A stretch of 64,000 nt of DNA from assembly GCA_965261795.1 (NCBI GenBank), contig OZ253476.1:930001-994000 (forward strand). Direction: 5' to 3'. The stretch is from CBDCFV01 sp965261795 (GTDB taxonomy: Bacteria; Chloroflexota; Dehalococcoidia; Lucifugimonadales; UBA3495). The notes under the pieces were generated by a model that worked only from the letters and a program-made list of their open reading frames with translations, searched no databases and had not been told where the DNA came from. The position numbers and the translations under genes were made by a program. Shown one piece after another: positions 1 to 7,590 of the stretch; within the stretch, counting starts at the first letter, position 1, and every line of letters begins with the position of its first letter.

Positions 1-626
1 ACTACGGGGACTGGAAGAACACCCACCGGCCCCCCCGGTCAAGCCGGGGGGCTAAAGGCTTCTGCCGCTGGCGGGACCGGGGCGTATGGGCCAAGCTGCT
101 GGACGCCATGATTGACGATCCTGATTTTGAGTGGCTGATGATTGACGCCAGCTACATCAAGGCTCATCCCCACAGCGCCGGGGCCCGGGGCGGCAATCAA
201 GCCATTGCCCGCACAAAAGGGGGCTCAACAGCAAGCTGCACCTGGCGGTGGACTCCCACGGAATGCCGGTAAAAGTGATAGTCACCGGAGGCACGGCAGC
301 GGACTGCTCCCAAGCACTGCCCTTGATTGAGGGTATCGCGGCGGAGCATCTTCTGGCAGACAAAGCCTATGACACCAATGAAATCATAGCCGCCGCCTCG
401 GAATTGGGGATGAACCCGGTAATACCGCCCAAAAGCAACCGGCGGGAAAAGCGGGAATATGACCGGGCACTGTACAAGCTGCGGCATCTGGTGGAAAACG
501 GCTTCTTGGACTTCAAGCAGTGGCGGGGAGTGGCAACCCGGTATGCCAAGAACTCCCTTTCTTACCTGGCCATCTGCCAGATTCGGGCGATGGTGATTTG
601 GACTAAGTTGATTTGACGACACTACC
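1..626 (+). mobile_element. IS5-family (IS427-type) element, right part
   Basis: Right portion of an insertion sequence cut by the window start. The right terminal repeat is at 611-626 (ATTTGACGACACTACC) and is followed by TA at 627-628. Read inward it begins GGTAGTGTCGTC, a typical end for IS5-family elements of the IS427 group, which duplicate TA. It encodes the frameshifted transposase below. A GC-rich palindrome (CCCCCCGG, short loop, CCGGGGGG) at about 32-54 sits inside the transposase frame and looks like a later insertion. The left end is not in the window. Confidence 0.8.
3..616 (+). pseudogene. IS5-family transposase, 5' truncated, in two frames
   Basis: DDE transposase of the IS5 family; it would cut and rejoin the element ends. 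The first frame (from 3) reads YGDWKNTHR, then about ten extra residues contributed by a GC-rich palindrome, then FCRWRDRGVWAKLLD and the first catalytic Asp region (WLMIDASYIKAHP). The second frame continues with HLAVDSHGMPVKV, LLADKAYDTNE and the terminal WRGVATRYAKN, ending at 616. The frames join by a -1 shift at the run AAAAGGGGG (215-223). Many IS427-type elements use programmed slippage at such a run, so the two-frame layout may be functional. The palindrome insertion and the missing 5' end make this copy more likely inactive. Confidence 0.75.
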
Positions 627-662
627 TAGGGAGGCAATGTAACACTGCCACCAGAACTCTAA

Positions 663-749
663 GATTTCACCGCCCGCCTTCAGACAGAGTTGGAGGCTAT
701 GGGCTACGAAGCCCAAGAGGCGGATGAGGACGAGGAAGACTTTCTCTAA
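663..749 (+). pseudogene. Acidic C-terminal gene fragment
   Basis: A short open stretch of 28 codons after an in-frame stop at 660-662, ending in a run of acidic residues (EADEDEEDFL) and TAA. There is no start codon with a ribosome site, and it lies just right of the IS end. It may be the tail of a gene interrupted by the insertion. The family is not recognised, and chance is possible at this length. Confidence 0.2.
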
Positions 750-761
750 TTCCCTGGCGCC

Positions 762-1304
762 CTACGGGTCGTCGTCGCGCCACTCAAAGTTCAGCGTGGT
801 GTAGCGGACGAACACGCCGCCGCCGGGAGCGCCAAGCGGTCCATTGGCCGCCAGGACGGCGATGGTGTGCTGCCCTCCCGGTTGCGGGGCATCGGTCACC
901 AGCACCCGTTGCGGCCGGTTAAAGCCCTCGACCGTGCCTCGTTCCCGGTTGCACTCCCCGTCAACCCAAACTTCACCGTAGTCGTCAACACAGGTCTCGA
1001 ACTGCACCCTGGTACGGGAAACGTCGCGGCCGCCCACAGTTTCTGGCAAGGTGACCTTGATGCGGTACCAAATAAAGGCGAACCCGGTAACGTAATCGGA
1101 ACCCGTCTTGGCCCAAGCCCCAACGTCCGGGCATACCTCCCAAGACGAGTCGTCGTAGTCCGGCAGCCGTGCCGGGCTGCCTGCCGCCCCCTGCACCATC
1201 CCGTAATTCGACTCTCCGGGGACATACCCTTGGGCAGACTTCCAATGGGCGTTGACTTGCGCCAAGCCGTCGGGGTGGTTCAGGTCTATGCTAATGCGCG
1301 GCAT
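762..1304 (-). CDS. Galactose-binding-like jelly-roll protein
   Basis: 180 residues, starting at the ATG preceded by AAAGGAGG five bases upstream; a longer reading frame upstream has no ribosome site. The sequence (DYDDSSWEVCPDVG, then FIWYRIKVTLPE, DDYGEVWVDGE, HTIAVLAANGPLGAPGGG) matches the pattern of the sugar-binding N-terminal jelly roll of family 2 glycosidases. There the Asp-Ser-Trp motif precedes a Trp-Tyr-Arg strand. It is a single domain with no catalytic part, signal peptide or membrane segment. It lies 44 bases downstream of npdG on the same strand and may be cotranscribed. A carbohydrate-binding role is inference from fold resemblance; the substrate is unknown. Confidence 0.6.
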   Translation of the reverse strand: MPRISIDLNHPDGLAQVNAHWKSAQGYVPGESNYGMVQGAAGSPARLPDYDDSSWEVCPDVGAWAKTGSDYVTGFAFIWYRIKVTLPETVGGRDVSRTRVQFETCVDDYGEVWVDGECNRERGTVEGFNRPQRVLVTDAPQPGGQHTIAVLAANGPLGAPGGGVFVRYTTLNFEWRDDDP

Positions 1305-1348
1305 AGCTGCCTCCTTTGTAGTCCTTACCGACTGGAGTACGCGGTAGA

Positions 1349-1996
1349 TTACAAGCCCGTAATCTTGATACCGGCGTGGATTTTGTATATTCGATTGATG
1401 TTGACCAGCATCGGCGTTATCTGCTCGACGTATTTGGCGTTGGCCAATGCTCCGCCATCCACCGCACGTAACTCGGGGATTTTCTTCACCAACTTCATCA
1501 CCAGTTCCTTGGCGTCCTGGTGGTCGGAGCACACAACGACATCTCCTTCCATCGCTGTTCCAAGTTGCTGTAACTCTTCCGCGCTGACGTTCTGGAAGGC
1601 GGCTACCACCTTGGCGTCGGGAAGAAGGTCCTGGGCTTCCTGGGCGGCAGACCCTGCTTCCACCTCCACAGCGCTTGCGCCGCGACCCCTCTGGAAGCTC
1701 ATGGGGGCGACACAGTCGATCACTATCTTACCGGCCAATGCGTCCCGCAACGGCTCCAACGTGGGCTTCTGTCCTTCGTAAGGGAAAGTCAGAAACACAA
1801 CATCAGCCTGCGCCGCTGCGCCGGCGTTATCGGCGCCCTCGATTCGACTACCCGATGCGGCGGCCTTTAGTTCGTCCGCCGCCGCAGACGCTCTGCCGGC
1901 ATCGCGGGAACCGATAATAGCCACTTCCCCGGCCGCGGCCAGCCGCAACGCTAGGCCTTTGCCTTCCGGTCCGGTGCCCCCCAGGAATGCCAACAT
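1349..1996 (-). CDS. npdG: NADPH:coenzyme F420 oxidoreductase
   Basis: 215 residues, the usual length for F420-dependent NADP reductases, which transfer hydride between F420H2 and NADP in the cytoplasm. The N-terminus MLAFLGGTGPEGKGLALRLA is the dinucleotide-binding loop (GxGxxGxG type) of this family. VAIIGSRD follows, which in the family selects NADP over NAD. VFLTFPYEGQ, KIVIDCVAPM and VVAAFQNVSAEEL fit the npdG pattern. The start has AGGAG seven bases upstream (AGGAGAAATTGC-ATG); an upstream extension to 2119 has none. It implies that the host makes or imports F420, as actinobacteria and several Chloroflexota do. It is followed by the jelly-roll gene. Confidence 0.85.
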   Translation of the reverse strand: MLAFLGGTGPEGKGLALRLAAAGEVAIIGSRDAGRASAAADELKAAASGSRIEGADNAGAAAQADVVFLTFPYEGQKPTLEPLRDALAGKIVIDCVAPMSFQRGRGASAVEVEAGSAAQEAQDLLPDAKVVAAFQNVSAEELQQLGTAMEGDVVVCSDHQDAKELVMKLVKKIPELRAVDGGALANAKYVEQITPMLVNINRIYKIHAGIKITGL

Positions 1997-2283
1997 GCAA
2001 TTTCTCCTGTCTATTGCTTTGGTCTCCAGTTCGGATGTTACTATATCGCCTGCGCTTGACCGATGGAAGAGATTAACAGGTGCAACAACCTTATCGACAC
2101 ATCCTGCGGTACTTGCCAATGCCGAAGATTTACCTTATCGCATCTGCATGTACCGTACAGCGTATCAGAAGAGGCGGGTCCCCTTGGCGCAGAAATGACT
2201 TTCCCGATTCATGCTTCGACAAACTCACCACGAACCGGGAAATCGGACTGTAGGTTACGGAAGAATTAGGTTGTGTTGACATT

Positions 2284-3104
2284 TCACCTCAACCAGATGA
2301 GAGCGGCGGTGAAATGAAGGAAGCCAAGGTATCTGGTGTCCAACTTCTCAAACCGGGAGAAGATACGGCGGTAATGCTTTATTTTGTTGATGAAGCATTC
2401 GACCAGATGACGCTCCCGGTATAAATGTGCGTCGTAGTCGCAGGGTTGCTTCCGGTTGGAGCGTGGGGGAATCACCGGCGTCATGCCCCGCTCCAGAATG
2501 TGCTGGCGGAACCCTTGGGAGTCATACCCTTTGTCAGCCAGCACATACTCACCTGCATAACCGTCTATCAGCCCCTCGGCCTGCGTGATGTCGTGCTGTT
2601 GTCCTCCAGTCAGGATGAAGCGCAAGGGATTGCCCAGACTATCCACGCTCACGTGGACCTTGGTGCTGAACCCGCCGCGGCTCCGTCCCAGGGCCTGGGC
2701 TGCTTGGCCACCCTTTTTGGGGGCGCTCCCGCAGCGCAGGGGTGGGCCGGTTCTGGGCAGCCGGCGGCAACAGGTTCCCCCGGCGCTCCCGCAGCGCAGG
2801 GGTGGGCCCGGACCACCGTGCTGTCGATGATGAGGTATTCCATATCCGGGTCGTCGGCCAAATGCTGACGCAGGAGTTCCCAGATACCCCGGTCGCTCCA
2901 GCGGGCGAATCGTTTGTAGACGCTGTTCCAGTTCCCATACTCGGCTGGAAGAAGCCGCCATTGGGCGCCGGAGCGATCGATCCACAGCACGGCTTCTATG
3001 AAACGTCGGCATTCTTCTTCCTGACCGACGTACAGTTCGGTGCGGCTACGCAAGAACTGGAGAATCTTGGTCCATTTATCTGGAGAGAGTTCAAGTCTTG
3101 ACAT
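2284..3104 (-). CDS. IS427-type transposase, -1 frameshift layout
   Basis: First frame (from ATG 3104): MSRLELSPDKWTKILQFL, GQEEECRRFIEAVLW, WRLLPAEYGNWNSVYKRF, then the first catalytic Asp region (YLIIDSTVVRAHP). Second frame: GGFSTKVHVSVDSLGNPL, EYVLADKGYDSQGF and HLVECFINKIKHYRRIFSR, which hold the remaining DDE residues. The second frame stops inside the left terminal repeat. The frames overlap at the coding-strand run CCCCCAAAAAGGG (complement of 2711-2723), a plausible slippage site. The first frame contains a 20-residue in-frame duplication around HPCAAGAP (see repeat 2722-2808) just after the catalytic Asp, which could impair activity. The decayed copy near 52 kb lacks that duplication. 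Confidence 0.8.
2722..2808. repeat. 60-bp-period duplication inside transposase
   Basis: The stretch GGCGCTCCCGCAGCGCAGGG and the next bases (27 bp) occur at 2722-2748 and again, identical, at 2782-2808, exactly 60 bp apart. This adds 20 codons in frame to the transposase. The related copy at 52 kb has the segment once. Confidence 0.85.
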
Positions 3105-3140
3105 ATTTCCATTATAACCAAATGTCAACACAACCTAGTT

Positions 3141-4124
3141 ACCTGAGTTCGGGATAAGGGATGCCTCCCAAAGAAAGAACAGGTATTCTTTCTGGTAGAT
3201 GAATACCAAGGAGGCATCCCTCATGAGTTTACTCAAACTGTTCTGCAATGTCGATGATTTCTGGCAAGCCTTCCAACCGCATTGGCGTCGAGTGACGTTG
3301 GCGCGGAAAGGGGGGCGGAGAGTTCGAGCGACAAGGTTGTCCCCCAGTGAAATCATGACGATTCTCATTCACTTTCACCAGTCCCACTACCGTACCTTCA
3401 AAGCCTATTACACTGAGTATACCCTGGTGCACCTCCGGCCCGAATTCCCAGGCTTGGTCAGCTACAACCGGTTCGTTGAGTTGACGCCTACCGTGACCAT
3501 CCCCCTGTTAGCCTACCTGCAACAGCGCCAAGGCAACTGCACCGGCCTCGCCTTCGTGGATGCCACTGCCATCAAGGTATGCCATAACAAGCGGATTCCC
3601 CGCCACCAGGTCTTTGCCGGAATCGCCGCCCGGGGCAAGACCACAATGGGCTGGTTTTATGGCTTCAAACTCCACCTGGTCGTCAATGACCGGGGTGAAA
3701 TACTGGCGTGCCGGCTGACTCCGGGCAACGTCGATGACCGCAAGCCGCTGCCAGCCTTGGCTAAGGGCTTGTTTGGCAAGCTCTTCGGCGACAAGGGCTA
3801 CATCTCCCAACCACTATTCAAACAACTGCTGGCCCAAGGCTTGGAGCTAATCACCCCCAGGCGCAAGAACATGAAGAAGCGTCCGTTGCCTCTGGAAGAC
3901 AAGCTGTTGTTGCGGAAACGGTCGGTCATTGAGACCATCAACGACCAACTGAAGAACATTTCCCAAATTGAACATACCCGGCACCGCAGTGTGGCTAACT
4001 TCCTGGTCAACCTGCTCTGTGGCCTGATCGCCTACTGCCATCAACCGAAAAAGCCTTCCCTTCACCTCTCAGACCAGCAACTTCAACTCCTATCTCATCC
4101 CTTTTAACTTTCCCGAACTCAGGT
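3141..4124 (+). mobile_element. Complete IS982-family element
   Basis: 984-bp element with terminal repeats ACCTGAGTTCGGGA at 3141-3154 and its reverse complement at 4111-4124. It is flanked by direct repeats TAGTT (3136-3140 and 4125-4129), the target duplication. It inserted directly beside the right end of the IS427-type element, using that element's TA as part of its target. The right duplication overlaps the stop codon (4128-4130) of the small membrane protein gene, which remains intact. Confidence 0.92.
3223..4107 (+). CDS. IS982-family transposase
   Basis: 294 residues, full length for the family, which cuts and joins its element through a DDE site. The start at 3223 follows AAGGAGG eight bases upstream; a start 24 bases earlier lacks one. 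Family marks include RLSPSEIMTILIHFHQSHYR near residue 46 and FPGLVSYNRFVEL. The catalytic blocks are GLAFVDATAIKVCHN, FGFK-type GWFYGFKLHLVVNDRGEI and LFGDKGYIS. RSVIETINDQLKNISQIEHTRHRS at about 240-263 carries the final Glu. The frame is intact and the terminal repeats are present, so the element may be active. Confidence 0.92.
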   Translation: MSLLKLFCNVDDFWQAFQPHWRRVTLARKGGRRVRATRLSPSEIMTILIHFHQSHYRTFKAYYTEYTLVHLRPEFPGLVSYNRFVELTPTVTIPLLAYLQQRQGNCTGLAFVDATAIKVCHNKRIPRHQVFAGIAARGKTTMGWFYGFKLHLVVNDRGEILACRLTPGNVDDRKPLPALAKGLFGKLFGDKGYISQPLFKQLLAQGLELITPRRKNMKKRPLPLEDKLLLRKRSVIETINDQLKNISQIEHTRHRSVANFLVNLLCGLIAYCHQPKKPSLHLSDQQLQLLSHPF

Positions 4125-4127
4125 TAG

Positions 4128-4421
4128 TTAGAAGATTCCTCCGCCCAAAATCAACCGTACCCCACCGAACACTATGGCAATGGCACAAAGGGCGATCCCT
4201 GCAATCCCTTTCGTATCTCCCTGTACACTGGCGATGATACTTACAATCAGTCCAAAAATCGCAAACGGGATGTTTATCCAGTTCAGCCACCCAAGGCAAG
4301 GAACAAAAGCGATGAACATCCAGACGATGCTCAGTATGCCAAAAACCAGAGCTGCTACACCCAATTGCCTCCTCCTTCGTGCGAGCGCATGATAGACTTT
4401 CGGATGTTCCGGAGAAACCAT
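4128..4421 (-). CDS. Small multi-pass membrane protein, DUF4190-like
   Basis: 97 residues from the ATG at 4421. Two or three hydrophobic helices (VAALVFGILSIVWMFIAFV, NIPFAIFGLIVSII, GIAGIALCAIAIVFGGVRLI) fit DUF4190-type membrane proteins of unknown role. The frame overlaps the end of the upstream DUF2752 gene by 67 bases. A TTG inside the overlap, just after an AGGAGG run (start LGVAALV), could be the true start and would give about 75 residues. The pair looks translationally coupled. The stop codon lies in the target duplication of the IS982 insertion, so the terminator region of this transcript is probably displaced. Confidence 0.6.
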   Translation of the reverse strand: MVSPEHPKVYHALARRRRQLGVAALVFGILSIVWMFIAFVPCLGWLNWINIPFAIFGLIVSIIASVQGDTKGIAGIALCAIAIVFGGVRLILGGGIF

Positions 4422-4735
4422 AGCGCCGTGTTGGCTACTATGATGAAGTAAAGCACTGGACCTCCTGGATTCCAGGCAACCGCTTCGGTCAAACTTCCAT
4501 GGGAGATGAACACAAGGCTATGGGACATACCGCAGAGAGGGCAGTGCTCATGCGGTACTGAGAGGAGAGAAAGGGCGCCACCATCTAAAGCTTCAGGGGT
4601 TAAGTAGAAAGACGCGCCTAGAATGATTAGGCTCACCAAGACCGAGACACCCCACAGGATATATAACTCGGCGCGTAGGGATGAGAAAACAATCGCATCC
4701 GACTTCCTAATTAAATCAACCATGCTTAATTTCAT
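4355..4735 (-). CDS. DUF2752 family membrane protein
   Basis: 126 residues with three hydrophobic stretches (LYILWGVSVLVSLIILGASF near 25-45, the VAWNPGGPVLYFIIVANTAL region near 87-107). The DUF2752 signature is CPLCGMSHS followed by a WNPGG-type motif. In this family a Cys-x-x-Cys-Gly loop precedes a small helical membrane domain of unknown function. It is followed by and overlaps the DUF4190-like gene on the same strand. The ATG at 4735 or the one four codons later could be the start. Confidence 0.7.
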   Translation of the reverse strand: MKLSMVDLIRKSDAIVFSSLRAELYILWGVSVLVSLIILGASFYLTPEALDGGALSLLSVPHEHCPLCGMSHSLVFISHGSLTEAVAWNPGGPVLYFIIVANTALWFLRNIRKSIMRSHEGGGNWV

Positions 4736-4890
4736 TACGCTGGCGTCGATCTCACCACGTTCCGCAGATTGGGCAGTTTCCTTCGCGAGGGTAATGAAAC
4801 CGTTCGCGCTTGTTCAGATTTGATGAGGCCGGTTCCATCCGGTCATTGAAGATAATGTCATTCCGGTGGGGCGTCCGCCTGTGCCTAGCC

Positions 4891-5682
4891 TTACATCACT
4901 GACCGGACCAAGCCTCCGTCCACCAGGATGGTGGTGCCGGTAATATAGCTGGACTTGCTGGATGCCAGGAACGCTACCAAGTGTGCCAGCTCTTCGGGTT
5001 GGCCTACTCGCCCCAAGGCGGTTTCCGCCGCTCTTTGGGCCAGCGCTTCCTCTACTGGAATGCCAAGCTCATTGGCACGGGAGGTAACGTTGGACAGCAT
5101 ACGGTCGCTGAGGATAGAGCCGGGGCATACGTTATTGACCAGTATGTTGTCCCGGCCAACCTCGTCAGCCAGGCTCTTGGCGTAGGCCACGACGCCCATC
5201 CGGGTGGCGCCGGACAGCGCCAGGTTGGGGATGGGCTGGTACACCGTGCTGGCCAGGATGTTGATGATACGGCCGCCGCCCTGCCGCCGCAGGTGAGGAA
5301 GGGCCTCGCGGGACATGCGGGCGAAAAACAGCAGTGACCGCTGCACTGCGGTTTCCCACTGGTCTTCATCGGCGGTGGCGGCCCGGCCCAACGGAGGCCC
5401 GCCGGAGTTGTTGATCATTATGTCCAAGCCCCCAAACCGCTCCACCGTGGCGGCCACCAGCGCTTGGATAGTTTCATGCTTGTCCAAATCGCCCGGAAAC
5501 TCCAGGACAGCCGCCCTGGTGCTTTGGCGAATCTCTTCGGCCGCTTGATGCAGGTCAGCCTCGGTGCGGCTGCATACGGTGACCTGTACCCCTTCCTGGG
5601 CCAAAACGTCGGCGCAGGCTCGCCCCAACCCTTTGCTTGCGCCGCCGACTATAGCCACTTTGCCTTTCAATTCCAAGTCCAT
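4891..5682 (-). CDS. SDR-family oxidoreductase with atypical active site
   Basis: 263 residues, the usual SDR length. The start ATG has AGAGG upstream; a longer frame to 5880 overlaps the divergent gene and lacks a site. The Rossmann loop GGASKGLG (about 14-21), FPGDLDK, NNSGG and the C-terminal ITGTTILVDGGL match FabG-like SDRs that reduce or oxidise with NAD(P). The catalytic segment reads NLALSGATRMGVVAYAKSLA, where classical members have YSASK: the Tyr and Lys of YxxxK are replaced by Leu and Thr. A subgroup annotated as 3-oxoacyl reductase-like shares this, so the reaction is uncertain. Divergent from the monophosphatase gene; the gap of about 150 bp must hold both promoters. Confidence 0.8.
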   Translation of the reverse strand: MDLELKGKVAIVGGASKGLGRACADVLAQEGVQVTVCSRTEADLHQAAEEIRQSTRAAVLEFPGDLDKHETIQALVAATVERFGGLDIMINNSGGPPLGRAATADEDQWETAVQRSLLFFARMSREALPHLRRQGGGRIINILASTVYQPIPNLALSGATRMGVVAYAKSLADEVGRDNILVNNVCPGSILSDRMLSNVTSRANELGIPVEEALAQRAAETALGRVGQPEELAHLVAFLASSKSSYITGTTILVDGGLVRSVM

Positions 5683-5830
5683 ATCTACCTCTTTCGCCGC
5701 GCCTCGCGAGGGAGGCTGCGGCTCGATTGGGCCACGGCGATTATACCAGCCTGCCTTGCCCCGGCCAATGTCCCAGATACCCACCGGCAATAGTGGGTTG
5801 ACCACCTGTGTGTGCTGTTCTACCCTTGCC

Positions 5831-6799
5831 ATGATGGCAGGTGAGATAATTTTGCAGCAATTCGACGAGGCATTAACCAAGGAAATCGAACGTCACGCGG
5901 TGGACTTGGCCCGCGGCGCCGGGCGGATTCTGGCCGGGCACTTCGGTCGGCAGATTGCCGTCGAGTACAAAGACAAGAAAGAGCGGGACCCGGTGACCCA
6001 GGCCGACAAGGGCTGCCAGGAATACTTGGTCTCCGAGATAACCAAACGGTTCCCCGACCACGGCATCCTTGGCGAAGAAACGGCGAACAAGGAAGAACAA
6101 GAGTCGGAAGCCCCTGCGCGCGATATTCTATGGGTGTTGGACCCGTTGGACGGGACAACCAATTTCCTGAACGGCCTGCCGGTTTTTGCCTCGTCCATCG
6201 GCGTACTGTACCGGGGCAGGCCAATCGTGGGAGCCTTGTACGTGCCTTGGCCGACGGCCAGCGGCGGGTTTATCCTGCATTGCTCCAAGGGCAATGGATG
6301 CTTTGCCGACGACGAACCGGTTTCGGTTTACGAGACTGAAGAACCGGTCCCCAATCGGCTTATAGGAGTGCCGGGCTATTTTGGGGTCGCCAACCGTTTT
6401 TCCAAGCGGCTGGCCGACAAAGCCGGCGAGCCCAGGACCACCGGCAGCATTGCCTACGAACTAGCGATGACCGCCCGGGGCGTGATGCAGTACGCCATCT
6501 TCGGCGCCCCAAGGCTATGGGACATGGCTGGAGGGGCCTTGGCCGTCGTGGAGGCGGGCGGCACAGTAATGACCCGTTTTCGCGGCGACAAGCAGTGGCA
6601 TCCGCTTGATAGTTTGGTCCCATCGTGGGACCAAAAGACTCCCACCATGAAGGAGTTGCGCGGCATGACGGCGCCGCTGGTGGCCGGCAACAAGCACTTG
6701 GCCCCACTGGTGGCCAACAACGTCCGCCGCAGGTTCAGCTTGAAGGCCAAGCTGCGGCCGCTGGTGAGGGCAGTTCGCAAGAGGAGGAAGAAGGGATAA
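5831..6799 (+). CDS. Inositol monophosphatase family protein
   Basis: 322 residues. Carries the family's metal-binding motifs in order: GEET at 81-84, DPLDGTTNF at 104-112, and WDMAGGALAVVEAGG near 230-245. These enzymes hydrolyse sugar or inositol monophosphates, or PAP, with magnesium in the cytoplasm. The order and spacing fit the SuhB/IMPase superfamily. The C-terminus has a basic tail (RRRFSLKAKLRPL, RKRRKKG) not part of the fold, perhaps contacting nucleic acid or ribosome (inference). The start is one of two adjacent ATGs (5831, 5834); the longer upstream frame runs back into the divergent SDR. The substrate cannot be fixed from sequence. Confidence 0.85.
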   Translation: MMAGEIILQQFDEALTKEIERHAVDLARGAGRILAGHFGRQIAVEYKDKKERDPVTQADKGCQEYLVSEITKRFPDHGILGEETANKEEQESEAPARDILWVLDPLDGTTNFLNGLPVFASSIGVLYRGRPIVGALYVPWPTASGGFILHCSKGNGCFADDEPVSVYETEEPVPNRLIGVPGYFGVANRFSKRLADKAGEPRTTGSIAYELAMTARGVMQYAIFGAPRLWDMAGGALAVVEAGGTVMTRFRGDKQWHPLDSLVPSWDQKTPTMKELRGMTAPLVAGNKHLAPLVANNVRRRFSLKAKLRPLVRAVRKRRKKG

Positions 6800-6825
6800 A
6801 CTCAGAAGGTCTTGAGGGAGGTCTG

Positions 6826-7590
6826 CTAATCCACCCATGGCTGGAACTGAGGCCCAGTCATTGGCTGGTGTTTGTCCCAGAGGCTACGCATTTCAATCAA
6901 TACACGTTGATTGGATGGAACAGGCTGCGGATTTAATCGAACAACTGACGCAGAATATTTGCCGGGCGATTCCGCCATCGCCATTGCTAAGTCATCGACA
7001 AGATAACGAGGTGCCCAGCCGATCATGTGATAGTCGGTAGTTTGGATCTGTACGGCCATTTCCGACAGAGGATTTGTCAACTCTAAGGCAACATAGAGCC
7101 TTTCTCCTGGGGCCAATGACTGCAACCGGGCTTGGGCAGCTTCGCTAACATGCCTCCATCCGTGCAGGAAGAACTTGCAAACAAAACTGCCGTCAGTGTC
7201 TTTAACTAGTCTGGGGAAAACTTCAAAAGTATCCGTTGCGCGGCGGCCACCGTTAGCAGACAGGATTTCAATCGGGTCAGCATCCGGTCCAAGGTCTAAG
7301 GCTTGCACGTAGTGCCGGAAATCCGGGCGCTTCGGAGAAATAATCCGGTTCTGGAAAATAGGGAAAAGATCGAATGAACGGTAATCCTCTTCGAAATGAG
7401 GAAACTCCGGGAGAGGTGGAAAACCAGCCTTCTCGTTGGCCTCTTCTGCTCCTTTGGTGTAACGGAAACGGTATGGGTATTCCCCGTCTTCGATATCTAA
7501 ACGGCCAATTGGAAACCAGAGGTGGCTACCGCTGTAGTTGTCCTCATCACGAATGCCTTGCCAAGCCAAATACAACGTTTTCGTAGTCAT
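6826..7590 (-). CDS. HIRAN-domain protein paired with HipA-like kinase
   Basis: 254 residues from the ATG at 7590, which overlaps the stop of the HipA-like gene (TGATG), so translation is coupled. The C-terminal third has a HIRAN pattern: LQSLAPGERLYVALELTNP, AVQIQTTDYHMIGWAPRYLVDDLA. HIRAN domains bind DNA 3' ends in SWI2/SNF2 proteins and also occur alone in bacteria. The N-terminal half (TLYLAWQGIRDEDNYSGSH, FPIGRL, EFPHFEEDYRSFDLFPIFQNR) is not recognised, but a DLFPIFQNR motif is common in proteins encoded next to HipA-like kinases. Probably the partner of the kinase; function unknown. Confidence 0.65.
   Translation of the reverse strand: MTTKTLYLAWQGIRDEDNYSGSHLWFPIGRLDIEDGEYPYRFRYTKGAEEANEKAGFPPLPEFPHFEEDYRSFDLFPIFQNRIISPKRPDFRHYVQALDLGPDADPIEILSANGGRRATDTFEVFPRLVKDTDGSFVCKFFLHGWRHVSEAAQARLQSLAPGERLYVALELTNPLSEMAVQIQTTDYHMIGWAPRYLVDDLAMAMAESPGKYSASVVRLNPQPVPSNQRVLIEMRSLWDKHQPMTGPQFQPWVD

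Larger units (their letters stand above)
2269..3135 (-). mobile_element. Complete IS427-type IS5-family element
   Basis: 867-bp element with perfect terminal repeats: GGTTGTGTTGACATTT at 2269-2284 and its reverse complement at 3120-3135. It is flanked by TA on both sides (2267-2268 and 3136-3137), the 2-bp duplication typical of the IS427 group. It carries one transposase in two frames on the minus strand. A second, decayed copy lies at 52048-52470. The right TA is shared with the 5-bp target site of the neighbouring IS982 element, so this IS arrived first. Confidence 0.9.
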
